From contig JABMRN010000283.1 in the NCBI GenBank assembly GCA_013202515.1, positions 1 through 11,327 on the forward strand: a stretch of 11,327 bases of DNA, in the 5' to 3' direction. Below are positions 1 through 8,967 of the stretch, piece after piece. Each line of letters opens with the position of its first letter. The first letter of the stretch is position 1. The stretch comes from Candidatus Omnitrophota bacterium. Lineage in GTDB: Bacteria; Omnitrophota; Gorgyraeia; JABMRN01. The position numbers and the translations under genes were made by a program. The notes under the pieces are model-generated. The model ran no database searches, was not told the DNA's origin, and was given only the letters and a program-made list of their open reading frames with translations.

Positions 1-1380
1 GCACTGCTTTATGCTATTCCTGCAAGAGAAATACCCGAGAACAGTTTAGGGCTCGACGAATGTGTCAAGATAGCCGTAGAAAACAGCGTGCCGTTGGACG
101 TGGCCCACAAGCAGATAAAGTTGGCAGAGATAAGATTATGGGAGAGTATACGTAAGCTTGGTCCTAACGTAAAAGGAAAATGGGAGGAATCAGGTGGTAA
201 GGTTATCGGCCGGGGTTACGAAGGCAGAAAATTTATGATGGAAGTTTCGCAGCCGTTCTTCTATGGCGGGGAACTGTTTTTCACAGTAAGTCAAGCGAAG
301 GTTAATCTAGAAATAGTTAAAAACGATCTTTTTAGGGTAAGGAATGGCATCATTCTTAAAGTTGAGAAAAGTTATTACAGCCTCGATAAAGCCGAAAAAT
401 TTTTTGGTGTTCAACAAGGCCTCAACCAGAAAGCTGTACAATTAAACGATGCCATAACAAAAGGCTACGATATGGGAGTGGTTAATAAATTAGAGTTTCT
501 TAATGTTGCTTCAAAGTATAGCCAGATTAACTTCCAGCTGGTTTCGGCTGATGAAGACATAGCTTTAGCAAGGCTTATGCTAGGGCAGGCAATGAACACA
601 GAAGAAGATGTATATATCATACCCGTAGAAGTGCCTATGATAGACAACGGTATATCGTTAGCGGATTGTTATACGCTTGCTTATACAAATAGGCCCGAAA
701 TAAAAATTAATTATCTAATGACTGAATATTACCTTTATGAGAATAAAATTAAAAAGGCGCACCTATTTCCCAAGGTTGACGGAATGGGATCTTACGGCTA
801 TTCGGCAGAAGATTTTTCCGATCCCCTTGATAGGCCTGGGCGTAATGAGCGGTTGATGAAGCCCCAATGGTATATAGGTCTCAAGGCAACCATGCCGTTT
901 TTCGGAAGCACACTTGGTTATTCTGTAGCAAAAGAAAGCTGGCAGCCTGTTGTTTCGGCATATCAGGGAACAAAGAGCCTGACGAACACCATGACCTTCT
1001 CGATCTTGGATGATCTCAAATATTATTCGGACGTTGAAGAGGCTCAAATAGGCCTAGCGAGGGCACAGGAAGAATACAATAAAGTGAAACAAGAGATTAC
1101 GCTTGAGGTAAAAGAAAACTTCTTTAAATATAAGAAGGCTATTATGCAGATGAAGGTAGCAAAAAATAAAGTAAACTATCAGCGTACCCAAGTCTCATTC
1201 CTAGATTTGAAGAGGGAAATGAATGAAGGGACAGCCTCATCAGTACTAGAAGAAATGATAAAGCTTGGAGAAGAGGAATTTTCTCGTTTGCAGGCAGTTG
1301 CTGACTATTATATATCGATTAAATCGCTTAATAAGGCGATTGGTATAATCGGTTATTTTGATAGGAAGGATAACGGTTAA
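1..1380 (+). CDS. TolC-family outer-membrane efflux channel (5' partial)
   Basis: This is the outer-membrane channel of a tripartite efflux system: a trimeric beta-barrel plus periplasmic alpha-barrel that exports substrates passed on by the downstream pump. The reading frame is open from base 1, so the true start lies upstream; the GTG at 88 is internal. The first visible residues (ALLYAIPA) look like the end of a signal peptide. Then comes LGLDECVKIAVENS, the typical opening of the first TolC/OEP repeat. A second repeat opens near window codon 215 (SLADCYTLAYTNRPEI), followed by the usual G-x-G-Y barrel segment (MGSYGYS). Long Lys/Glu-rich helices with regular Leu/Ile spacing fill the rest. 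The visible 459 residues are close to a full mature TolC-like protein, so little is missing. It is first in the visible operon, 29 bases before the adaptor gene. The family call is firm; the transported substrate is unknown. Confidence 0.9.
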   Translation, partial: ALLYAIPAREIPENSLGLDECVKIAVENSVPLDVAHKQIKLAEIRLWESIRKLGPNVKGKWEESGGKVIGRGYEGRKFMMEVSQPFFYGGELFFTVSQAKVNLEIVKNDLFRVRNGIILKVEKSYYSLDKAEKFFGVQQGLNQKAVQLNDAITKGYDMGVVNKLEFLNVASKYSQINFQLVSADEDIALARLMLGQAMNTEEDVYIIPVEVPMIDNGISLADCYTLAYTNRPEIKINYLMTEYYLYENKIKKAHLFPKVDGMGSYGYSAEDFSDPLDRPGRNERLMKPQWYIGLKATMPFFGSTLGYSVAKESWQPVVSAYQGTKSLTNTMTFSILDDLKYYSDVEEAQIGLARAQEEYNKVKQEITLEVKENFFKYKKAIMQMKVAKNKVNYQRTQVSFLDLKREMNEGTASSVLEEMIKLGEEEFSRLQAVADYYISIKSLNKAIGIIGYFDRKDNG

Positions 1381-1396
1381 CATTTACATAGCCAAT

Positions 1397-1401
1397 AGGA
1401 G
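1397..1401 (+). promoter_or_regulatory. Ribosome binding site of the adaptor gene
   Basis: AGGAG lies 8 bases before the ATG at 1410 but only 2 bases before the in-frame GTG at 1404. The spacing selects the ATG as the adaptor start. Confidence 0.7.
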
Positions 1402-1409
1402 ACGTGCAC

Positions 1410-2630
1410 ATGGACATAAACAAGATTAAAAACGATATCAAAAACAAGATTGTTGCTGTTAAGGGTAAAATCGATTTCGAGAAGATTAAGGCTGCCATAT
1501 TAAAGATAAAGATAGACAAGATTAAGAAGAAACGCCTTTGGATAATTGTTGCCGTGGTTTTGACAGTGCTCTTATTTACGCGTGGGTGCGCCAATATAAG
1601 AAGAGTGCTTTTTAGAAGAAAGTCACCCACCGAGAGCGTAGAGGTTGTAAGCGACCTTACGCCTGTTAAGGTTTACAAGACAAAGCGCATGGATTTTAAA
1701 GATACATTGCCTGCATTGGGCGGAATAAAAGGATATAAAGAGATTCCGCTTAAGTTTCAGGTAAGCGGTGTAATCGAAAGTTTCAATTTTGAAGAAGGAG
1801 AAAGAATACAGGAAGGGGATATAATTGCAAACCTGGAACAAAAAGATGCACTGCTAAAACTTAGGTATGCCGAGCTAGAATTAAATAAAACTAAAAAGAT
1901 GCTTGAGGTTGGAGGCGTCATAGAAGATGCCGTAGAGAAAGCGCGGCTTGAGTACGATTCTGCTAAAAGCGACCTTGAAAAGACAAATATCTATGCGGTG
2001 TCAGACGGCCTGTTAGCTAGCCAGGAGATCGATGTCGGGACATATGTGACGCCGAATGAGGAAATCGGAAAGTTTGTCGATATAACTAAGGTATATGCGG
2101 AATTTAACGTAATTGAAAAAGATGTGCCTAAGCTTAAGCTTGGCCAGAAGAGCGAAATCTTTGTTGACGCTATGCCCAACAGAAATTTCGTAGGAACGAT
2201 TGATACCGTTGCTCCAATAATAGAGGGAAGGACTAGAACCCAGCGCGTGAAGGTCGAACTTAAGAATCCAGAAGGTGTTCTTAAGCCGGGAATGTTTGCT
2301 AGGGGTCTTATTGCCACGTATGAAAAAAAGGATGCCCTTATAATACCCGCATCAAGTTTAAAGAAGACCGAGGAAGGCTATGTAGTGTTTGTCGTTCACA
2401 GGGAAGAGCCTGCTGAGGTAGAAGTCGAAGAGAGCCAAGAAGAGATGGAAGAAGCCGGAGATATCGGGGTTGTGGAGGTACGCCCCATCAAAATTGGATA
2501 TATGACACAAGACCAAATTGAGGTCGAGAAAGGCCTAGAAGATGGTGAATTGGTTGTTGTCGAGCTTTATAAGGAACTCCAGGATAAAGAAAGGGTTGAA
2601 ATAGCCGAGGTGCAGGAAATACTGTACTAA
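1410..2630 (+). CDS. RND efflux periplasmic adaptor (HlyD/AcrA-type membrane fusion protein)
   Basis: This adaptor links the inner-membrane RND pump to the TolC-like channel across the periplasm. It has 406 residues from the ATG chosen by Shine-Dalgarno spacing. A Lys/Ile-rich N-terminus (1-42) precedes one membrane helix (about 43-57, ending FTRGC). The Cys at 60 does not sit in a good lipobox, so anchoring is probably by the helix. The domains that follow are: first half of the lipoyl domain (about 113-144, VSGVIESF...EGERIQEGD), a short alpha-hairpin (about 145-191), second lipoyl half (about 192-222), beta-barrel (about 225-304, ending LKPGMFARG) and membrane-proximal domain (305-406). 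The hairpin is shorter than in AcrA. A Glu-rich stretch at about 332-349 interrupts the membrane-proximal domain. It lies between the channel and pump genes with only 10 bases to the first RND start. The family call is certain; the substrate is unknown. Confidence 0.93.
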   Translation: MDINKIKNDIKNKIVAVKGKIDFEKIKAAILKIKIDKIKKKRLWIIVAVVLTVLLFTRGCANIRRVLFRRKSPTESVEVVSDLTPVKVYKTKRMDFKDTLPALGGIKGYKEIPLKFQVSGVIESFNFEEGERIQEGDIIANLEQKDALLKLRYAELELNKTKKMLEVGGVIEDAVEKARLEYDSAKSDLEKTNIYAVSDGLLASQEIDVGTYVTPNEEIGKFVDITKVYAEFNVIEKDVPKLKLGQKSEIFVDAMPNRNFVGTIDTVAPIIEGRTRTQRVKVELKNPEGVLKPGMFARGLIATYEKKDALIIPASSLKKTEEGYVVFVVHREEPAEVEVEESQEEMEEAGDIGVVEVRPIKIGYMTQDQIEVEKGLEDGELVVVELYKELQDKERVEIAEVQEILY

Positions 2631-2640
2631 ACTTAAATAT

Positions 2641-5600
2641 ATGGGCTTACCGCAATTTTCAATAAGAAGGCCGGTCACGACAATAATGGTTGTTCTTGCC
2701 GTTGTGCTGTTCGGCTTTATTTCTCTTTCAATGCTGCCGCAAGAGTTATTCCCACCAATTACATATCCTAAACTTACCGTTGCGACCGTTTATGCCAATG
2801 CAGCCCCTGAAGAAATCGAAGCCCTTATTACCAAACCCGTTGAGGAAGCGGTCGGTACGGTAAGCGGATTGAGAAAGATAAAATCTATTTCGAAAGAAGG
2901 AATTTCCCTTGTCATCGCCGAATTCGGTTGGAAGGAAAACATGGATTTTGCATCTTTAAGGGTGCGGGAAAAGATAGATTTGATTAAAGAAAGGCTGCCC
3001 AGAGATTCTGGTGAACCACTTGTCATGAAATACAATCCTTTTGAACGGCCGATCATGACACTGAGTGTTACGGGAAAAAGGAGCCCCGTGGATGTTCGCG
3101 AGATTGCCCGTATCATAATAAAAGATGAGCTAGAAAAGGTAGAGGGTGTGGCTGCGGCCTCTATTTCCGGTGGTCTAGAACGCGAGATACTTGTCGAAAT
3201 CGATCAAGCGCGTCTTTACGCACAGGATGTTCCCATAATGGATGTTGTCCATGCTATAACGAACGCAAATCTAAACTATCCGGCAGGTACAATAAAGGAG
3301 AGTTTTTACGAGTATCTGATCAGAACTCTAGGTGAATTTGAGCATATCGACGAAATAGAAAATATACCCGTTAAGACATTTAAAAAAGAAGATTTATACT
3401 ATATCCCGGAAGAGAAGAAAGATAAACATATATCTGCCGGCGCAAATATGGTATTGCTGAAAGATGTTGCGACTATTCATGATACCTACAAGCAGCGGAC
3501 GAGTTACTCAAGACATAACGGCAAAGAGAATGTCTCTATTTCCATACAGAAGCAGGCGCAGGTCAATACCTTGCGTGTAGTTAACCGCGTAAAGAATGCC
3601 CTAAAATTAATAGACAAGGAAGTACCAGACGATATTTATATCGAGATAGTAGAGGACCAGTCGAAATTTATAAAGGATTCTATAAATGGCGTGAAAGATG
3701 CAGCCATAATTGGAGGCATCCTTGTATTCATAGTGCTGTATGTATTTTTAAGAAGCATAAAAAGCTCAGTCATTGTTACCTTCAGCATTCCCATTTCGAT
3801 AATGGCAGTTTTCGTTTCGATGTATCTTTTTGGCATTTCGATTAACATGATAAGTCTGGCAGGGCTTGCCCTTGGTGTAGGCATGCTCGTTGATAGCGCT
3901 ATTGTGGTTTTGGAAAATATTGCAAGACACAGATCGCTGGGCGAGACACCAGAGCGTGCTGCTACGGAAGGCACAAACGAAGTCTCAAGCGCTATACTAG
4001 CTTCCACATTTACAACCATAGTTGTTTTCTTTCCAATGGCTTTTGTTATCGGTATTGTCGGCCAACTGGTGAAAGACCTCGCTTTTACAATTATATTTGC
4101 TTTGATAGCCTCGCTAGTTGTTGCGCTAAGCGTTATACCGCTTTTAGCGTCTAAAATGGCTGTAAAAATCCAAGCGCAAGGAGAAAAGATACAGAAATTA
4201 TTAGATGATTTTGGAAATTTTTTAACAGCATTTTTAAAGAAACGCTATATCGGTTACATAGCTATATTGATTTTATGTGCTATTGCCTTAATGTTTTATT
4301 CCGGTTTAGATAAAGAACTCATGCCAAAGATGGATCAAGGGTCCTTTGACATAAAATTAAACATGCCCGTTGGTACCAGATTAGAGGTTACCAACCGCAA
4401 TGCCCTGAAAATAGAGGAGTATATACTTACAGTACCCGATGTAAAAGAAGTTAACACGATTGTAGGTTCAACAAAAGGTAATCGTCCGGAGGATGTTCTT
4501 CTAAGGCTCGGGTCCTATCAGGCAGAGATACTTGTTAATCTTAAGCGCAGAAAAAAAATTAGCACAAAAGAGCTTGTCCAGCTGATTAAAAGTCATCTAA
4601 GTTCGATGAATCTCGAAGGGGGAGGGGTGGAGTATATTTTGCAGGAAAGTGTTTTTAGCGCTATGCTGGAGGAGTCGAGTCCTATTGCCATAGAAATAAA
4701 GGGTAAAGATATACCAGAGATGGAAAAGGCGGTAGATATGGTAAAAGATGTTTTAAAGGGAATTAAAGGCGTCTATGGTATAAGGTCTGATATGCCGGAA
4801 CCTTCCCCGGAAACCAGAATCATAGTTGATAAAGATAGGGCAGCAGCGCATCATTTTTCGGTTGTAGATATAGCCCAGACCTCACAGGCTGCGATAAGAG
4901 GTTATATCGCAAGCGAATTTAAAGAAAAGGGTCAGGAAGTAGATATCAGAGTAAGGTTACGTTCCGAGGACAGGAATACCTTTGATAAGATAGCCAGGAT
5001 TCACCTTACCTCGCCGGCAGGAATAAGAGTGCCTTTGACAACTTTGGTAAAGTTTGAGCGAGGCAAGGGTCCCAACGAGATAATAAGATTGGAACAAGAG
5101 AGAACGATAGTCGTAGCAGCTAATATTTTTAAGCGTCCCCTCAAGAATGTAACCAGGGATATAGAAAAGGCCTTAAGAACCCTTGAAGTTCCTAAAGACT
5201 GTACGGTTAAGCTTGCAGGTGAATCTGAAGATATGAATCAGTCATTCGACAGCTTAAGAAACGCACTTATACTATCCGTCCTTTTGGTTTACATGATCAT
5301 GGCTGGTCAGTTTGAAAGTTTATGGCAACCTTTTGTCATCATGTTTACTGTACCACTTTCTTTGATAGGAGTTGTATTTGCTCTTTTTATTACAGGCACT
5401 TCTGTAAACGTGATTGCACTTTTAGGAGTTATGATACTCGGAGGCATTGTTGTTAATAATGGAATTGTTTTGGTGGATTATGTAAACCTGCTTATTGAGA
5501 AGGGGATGTCTGTCTCCAAAGCACTTGTCGAAGCCTCAAAGACAAGGATACGGCCAATTCTTATGACTGCCATGACTACTATATTCGGTTTTTTACCCAT

Positions 5601-5781
5601 GGCTCTCGCCAAAGGAGAAGGTGCAGAATTAAGGGCGCCGCTTGCAATAAGTGTTATCGGCGGTCTTTTCGTATCCACTTTTCTATCACTTTTGATCATT
5701 CCTGCTATCTATTTATCCATTCATAATTTTAGGCTGAAGATTTCTGGCAAAAAAGAACCTTCGAGCGAAAACAGAGCTTAA
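2641..5781 (+). CDS. RND efflux transporter, first of a tandem pair (AcrB/HAE-type)
   Basis: This is a proton-driven inner-membrane pump of the resistance-nodulation-division superfamily that feeds substrates from membrane or periplasm into the adaptor/TolC conduit. At 1046 residues it matches AcrB in length. The start MGLPQFSIRRPVTT is the canonical N-terminus leading into TM1. Periplasmic porter motifs follow (KPVEEAVGTVSG near 60; MDFASLRVREK near 100). TM2-TM6 run from about 355 to 500, TM7 from about 538, and TM8-TM12 occupy the last 180 residues. The TM4 relay reads GMLVDSAIVV, so D418 matches AcrB D407 and S419 replaces D408. TM10 reads VVNNGIVLVD, with Asn939 where AcrB has Lys940. 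R969 and T976 match R971 and T978. No clear Shine-Dalgarno precedes it, and the 10-base gap after the adaptor suggests translational coupling. The substrate cannot be told from sequence. Confidence 0.94.
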   Translation: MGLPQFSIRRPVTTIMVVLAVVLFGFISLSMLPQELFPPITYPKLTVATVYANAAPEEIEALITKPVEEAVGTVSGLRKIKSISKEGISLVIAEFGWKENMDFASLRVREKIDLIKERLPRDSGEPLVMKYNPFERPIMTLSVTGKRSPVDVREIARIIIKDELEKVEGVAAASISGGLEREILVEIDQARLYAQDVPIMDVVHAITNANLNYPAGTIKESFYEYLIRTLGEFEHIDEIENIPVKTFKKEDLYYIPEEKKDKHISAGANMVLLKDVATIHDTYKQRTSYSRHNGKENVSISIQKQAQVNTLRVVNRVKNALKLIDKEVPDDIYIEIVEDQSKFIKDSINGVKDAAIIGGILVFIVLYVFLRSIKSSVIVTFSIPISIMAVFVSMYLFGISINMISLAGLALGVGMLVDSAIVVLENIARHRSLGETPERAATEGTNEVSSAILASTFTTIVVFFPMAFVIGIVGQLVKDLAFTIIFALIASLVVALSVIPLLASKMAVKIQAQGEKIQKLLDDFGNFLTAFLKKRYIGYIAILILCAIALMFYSGLDKELMPKMDQGSFDIKLNMPVGTRLEVTNRNALKIEEYILTVPDVKEVNTIVGSTKGNRPEDVLLRLGSYQAEILVNLKRRKKISTKELVQLIKSHLSSMNLEGGGVEYILQESVFSAMLEESSPIAIEIKGKDIPEMEKAVDMVKDVLKGIKGVYGIRSDMPEPSPETRIIVDKDRAAAHHFSVVDIAQTSQAAIRGYIASEFKEKGQEVDIRVRLRSEDRNTFDKIARIHLTSPAGIRVPLTTLVKFERGKGPNEIIRLEQERTIVVAANIFKRPLKNVTRDIEKALRTLEVPKDCTVKLAGESEDMNQSFDSLRNALILSVLLVYMIMAGQFESLWQPFVIMFTVPLSLIGVVFALFITGTSVNVIALLGVMILGGIVVNNGIVLVDYVNLLIEKGMSVSKALVEASKTRIRPILMTAMTTIFGFLPMALAKGEGAELRAPLAISVIGGLFVSTFLSLLIIPAIYLSIHNFRLKISGKKEPSSENRA

Positions 5782-5784
5782 AAG

Positions 5785-8700
5785 ATGAGCATATCCAGCG
5801 TCGCGATTAAAAGACCCATAGCCGTAATAATGTTTTTCTTGGCAGTAATATTGATGGGTATAGTCTCTTTATTTTACCTGCCTGTAGAACTTTATCCGAA
5901 TGTTAGCTTCCATAACATAAGCATAATCATAATAATCCGTGGCGGGATCCCCCCGACTGAAGTCGAAAGCCTTGTTACAAAACCGATTGAAGAGGCTATC
6001 AGCACGGTCAGTCACCTTAAACAGCTTCTGAGCGTGTCTAAAGAAGGAGAAGCTACTATTGTCCTTAGTTTTGAGCCAGGAACGAATATGGATTTTGCGG
6101 CCCTTGAGGTCAGAGAAAAATTCGCCAGAGTGAAGAATAAGCTTCCTAAAGAGGCAGAAAAACCCATCATAGCACAGTTTAAGCAGACAGATACACCCAT
6201 TATGATCCTTGCCGTTACCAGCACAAAAAGAACCACTGAGAGCATACGAAAAATAGTGGATGAAACTATAAAAGAAAGGATAAAAAGAATATCCGGAGTG
6301 GCTAACGTAGAGGTCTCTGGCGGAAGAGAAAGAAAAATATTGGTTGAAATCGACAAGCGCAAGATATACAAAAACCGGCTAGCCATTGAGAGGGTAATTA
6401 GCATCCTTAGTGCAAACAATATAGATCTCATGTCAGGGGATATTGAAGAGGGAAAAAATAAATACATAATTCGCACAATAGGTTCTTTTAAGACAGTTGA
6501 TGATATAAAGAATATAGCTGTCGCAACTACTCCATCAGGTTCTGTTTTAAGGCTAAAAGAGATAGCGAGGGTCGAGGACTCGTATTTAGAGCCCAAGACC
6601 TATGCCAGAATGAATATAAGACCGGTTGTTTCCTTATATGTTCAGAAAGAATCAACCGCAAATACCATAAAGGTCTCAATGGATGTAGAGGAGGGGGTAG
6701 AGCGGCTTAGGCAAATTGTTCCAAAGGATATGCGCATTATAATCACTGGCAGTAGATCTAGATTTATAAAAACAGCAATAAACAATTTAAAAATATCACT
6801 TTTTAGAGGAGCGCTTTTAATCATATTTATATTAGCCCTTTTTATGGGCCATATACCGAGTAAGGGGCTTCCGCTACTTCTGTTTTTAATTGCACTATTC
6901 TTTGTCATTGCGGCGCCCGTTTTCATGTTGTATCCTCTGTTCTTCATTATTATTGGTATTGTTATTTTTAAGAAAGACCTAAGGGCTATACTGATCGTAA
7001 CTCTATCTATTCCTATGTCTCTCGTAATTACGTTTGGTCTCATGCAGTTATGTAATTTGACATTACCAGCCTCCGTTTTAAACCTGACAATAAATTTTAT
7101 CACGATGTTCGGATTAGCCCTGGGTGTCGGCATGCTTGTAGATAATTCAGTCGTTGTTTTTGAAAATATATTAAGAAAATCTGAAGAAGGTCTAGACAGA
7201 TTTGACTCGGCCCTTCAGGGCTCGACTGAAATGAATAGGGTAATAATTGCATCTACTCTCACGACTGTAATCGTGTTCCTGCCCATGGTCTTCTTAAAAA
7301 GCGAAATGAGTCTTTTGTACGGAGGCGTTGCCTGGACAGTTACTTTTTCGCTTATCGTATCCCTTTTTGTTGCACTTGCCATAGTTCCGCTCATGGCTTC
7401 AAGGATAAAGATTGCCACCGGAAAGTATGCAGTTTTGATTCTCGCCCCGCTCTATAAATATCAAAAGAAGATGTTGTTCTGGATAATGAGAAGAAGGAGA
7501 ATGGTGCTTTCTCTTGTGATGCTGTTTTTTTTCGCAACACTATTTATTTATACAAAACTCGGAAAAGAGTATATGGGGACGACAGAACAAAACAAGTTTA
7601 CGGTTTTCGTGGAGCTTCCAACCGGCGCCAAGCTCGACGTTAGTGACAAAATCATAAGAAGGGTAGAGGAATATCTCAAAGATATCCCAGAGGTAAAGAC
7701 TTATTCAAGCAGGGTCGAGGCGTGGTCCAGTAAAATTTATGTTGAATTGGTTGGTTTAAAAAAGAGAAAAAGATCTATGAAAGAGGTTATTGAAGGCTTA
7801 AGGCCAAAAACAGACAGGTTGCGGCCCGCTTTTATATATTACGAAGAAGAACAGGAAGTAGGTAGTAAGGAGATAATACTTGATCTTTTTGGATATGATT
7901 ACGATACCTTAAGAGAGCTTGCTATTTCCATGGCCACGCGCATGAACAGCGTAAAGGGTTTTACCGATACAAAGATAAGGATGAGAGAAGGCAGACCCGA
8001 ACTTGGTCTTAAAGTGGATAAGCAAAAGGCAGGCATGTATGATTTGTCCACCAGGGGGATTGCCGACTCAGTTCATGCGCAGATGAGAGGACTTAGGGCG
8101 ACGCTTTTCCATAGCCGATCCAGCGAAGTTGAGACCATAGCTAGGCTTGACGAAAAGTTCAGAAAAACATTTAAAGATGTGCACAAGCTTGTATTTATAC
8201 AAGAGGATGGAACGAGGGTATTTCTTGACCAGGTTGCAGATTTTAAATACGGATTGGGACCAAGCGAGATATGGAGAAAGGGCAGATCGCGAATGATTCA
8301 AGTAAGTTCCAACGTAGGAACGCATTCACTGAGTAAGGCGGCTATGCTAGTAGAAGAGGCGCTTAAAGATATTAAATTTCCTGAAAGCTATTACTACAAA
8401 TTCGGCGGGGATTATCCGTCTCTTTTACGTAATCAGAAGGAATTTCAATTTCTTATATGGGTTATCCTAATTTTGATTTATCTGGTGCTTGCATCAATTT
8501 TTGAGTCATACTACCAGCCTTTGATAATAATGGCCACGGTTCTTTTTGCGGCTATTGGCGCTATTTTTAGCCTCTATTTGACAGATACACCGATAGGTAT
8601 GGGAGCGCTCATTGGTATGATGATGTTATCAGGAATTGTTGTCAATAACGGAATAATACTGGTAGATCACATCAATTTATTGAGGAAAGAGACTAAGAAT

Positions 8701-8967
8701 ATTTATAGGATTCTAGTCAGGGTTTCGCAGGAAAGATTACGCCCAGTTCTTATGACGTCTGTTACGACGATTATTGCCCTTGTTCCGATGGCTTTTGATC
8801 TTTCTGAGGGGTCTAACCTGTGGAGACCTCTAGCTTTAACCGTAATCGGAGGCCTTGTGGTTGCTACGCCGCTTACACTGCTTTTAACATCAAATATTTA
8901 TCTTGCCTGCGAGCAAGTGAAAAGATTTGCAGCGGAGAGAATTGTTAAAAAACTTATCCGAAGATAA
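5785..8967 (+). CDS. RND efflux transporter, second of the tandem pair, with extra hydrophobic insert
   Basis: This is a second AcrB-like pump subunit of 1060 residues, starting 3 bases after the first RND stop, which argues for translational coupling and possibly a mixed trimer. It is clearly paralogous to its neighbour: KPIEEAISTVSHL, MDFAALEVREK, GLALGVGMLVDNSVVV (D453, N454) and SGIVVNNGIILVDH (N954) align with the same motifs there. R984 and T991 correspond to AcrB R971 and T978. The unusual part is between TM2 (about 343-354) and the usual basic TM3 lead-in (KKDLR, 396-400). About 41 extra, mostly hydrophobic residues lie there, in two blocks (about 362-382 and 383-395). The approach to TM4 is also about 7 residues longer than in the first pump. 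Removing the insert leaves about 1019 residues, a normal RND size. Its last 14 bases overlap the convergent decarboxylase gene. The family call is firm; the role of the insert is unknown. Confidence 0.93.
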   Translation: MSISSVAIKRPIAVIMFFLAVILMGIVSLFYLPVELYPNVSFHNISIIIIIRGGIPPTEVESLVTKPIEEAISTVSHLKQLLSVSKEGEATIVLSFEPGTNMDFAALEVREKFARVKNKLPKEAEKPIIAQFKQTDTPIMILAVTSTKRTTESIRKIVDETIKERIKRISGVANVEVSGGRERKILVEIDKRKIYKNRLAIERVISILSANNIDLMSGDIEEGKNKYIIRTIGSFKTVDDIKNIAVATTPSGSVLRLKEIARVEDSYLEPKTYARMNIRPVVSLYVQKESTANTIKVSMDVEEGVERLRQIVPKDMRIIITGSRSRFIKTAINNLKISLFRGALLIIFILALFMGHIPSKGLPLLLFLIALFFVIAAPVFMLYPLFFIIIGIVIFKKDLRAILIVTLSIPMSLVITFGLMQLCNLTLPASVLNLTINFITMFGLALGVGMLVDNSVVVFENILRKSEEGLDRFDSALQGSTEMNRVIIASTLTTVIVFLPMVFLKSEMSLLYGGVAWTVTFSLIVSLFVALAIVPLMASRIKIATGKYAVLILAPLYKYQKKMLFWIMRRRRMVLSLVMLFFFATLFIYTKLGKEYMGTTEQNKFTVFVELPTGAKLDVSDKIIRRVEEYLKDIPEVKTYSSRVEAWSSKIYVELVGLKKRKRSMKEVIEGLRPKTDRLRPAFIYYEEEQEVGSKEIILDLFGYDYDTLRELAISMATRMNSVKGFTDTKIRMREGRPELGLKVDKQKAGMYDLSTRGIADSVHAQMRGLRATLFHSRSSEVETIARLDEKFRKTFKDVHKLVFIQEDGTRVFLDQVADFKYGLGPSEIWRKGRSRMIQVSSNVGTHSLSKAAMLVEEALKDIKFPESYYYKFGGDYPSLLRNQKEFQFLIWVILILIYLVLASIFESYYQPLIIMATVLFAAIGAIFSLYLTDTPIGMGALIGMMMLSGIVVNNGIILVDHINLLRKETKNIYRILVRVSQERLRPVLMTSVTTIIALVPMAFDLSEGSNLWRPLALTVIGGLVVATPLTLLLTSNIYLACEQVKRFAAERIVKKLIRR

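Noticed and set aside
88..90. GTG as the start of the outer-membrane factor
   Set aside because: The frame is open to base 1 and the upstream residues already contain the conserved beginning of the TolC repeat and the tail of a signal peptide.
1404..1406. GTG as the start of the adaptor
   Set aside because: The Shine-Dalgarno AGGAG would be only 2 bases away; the ATG at 1410 has normal 8-base spacing.
6012..6596. Leftward open frame of 194 codons inside the second RND gene
   Set aside because: It is a Ser/Leu-rich shadow of a strongly conserved RND porter-domain region. No start signal or family is recognisable.
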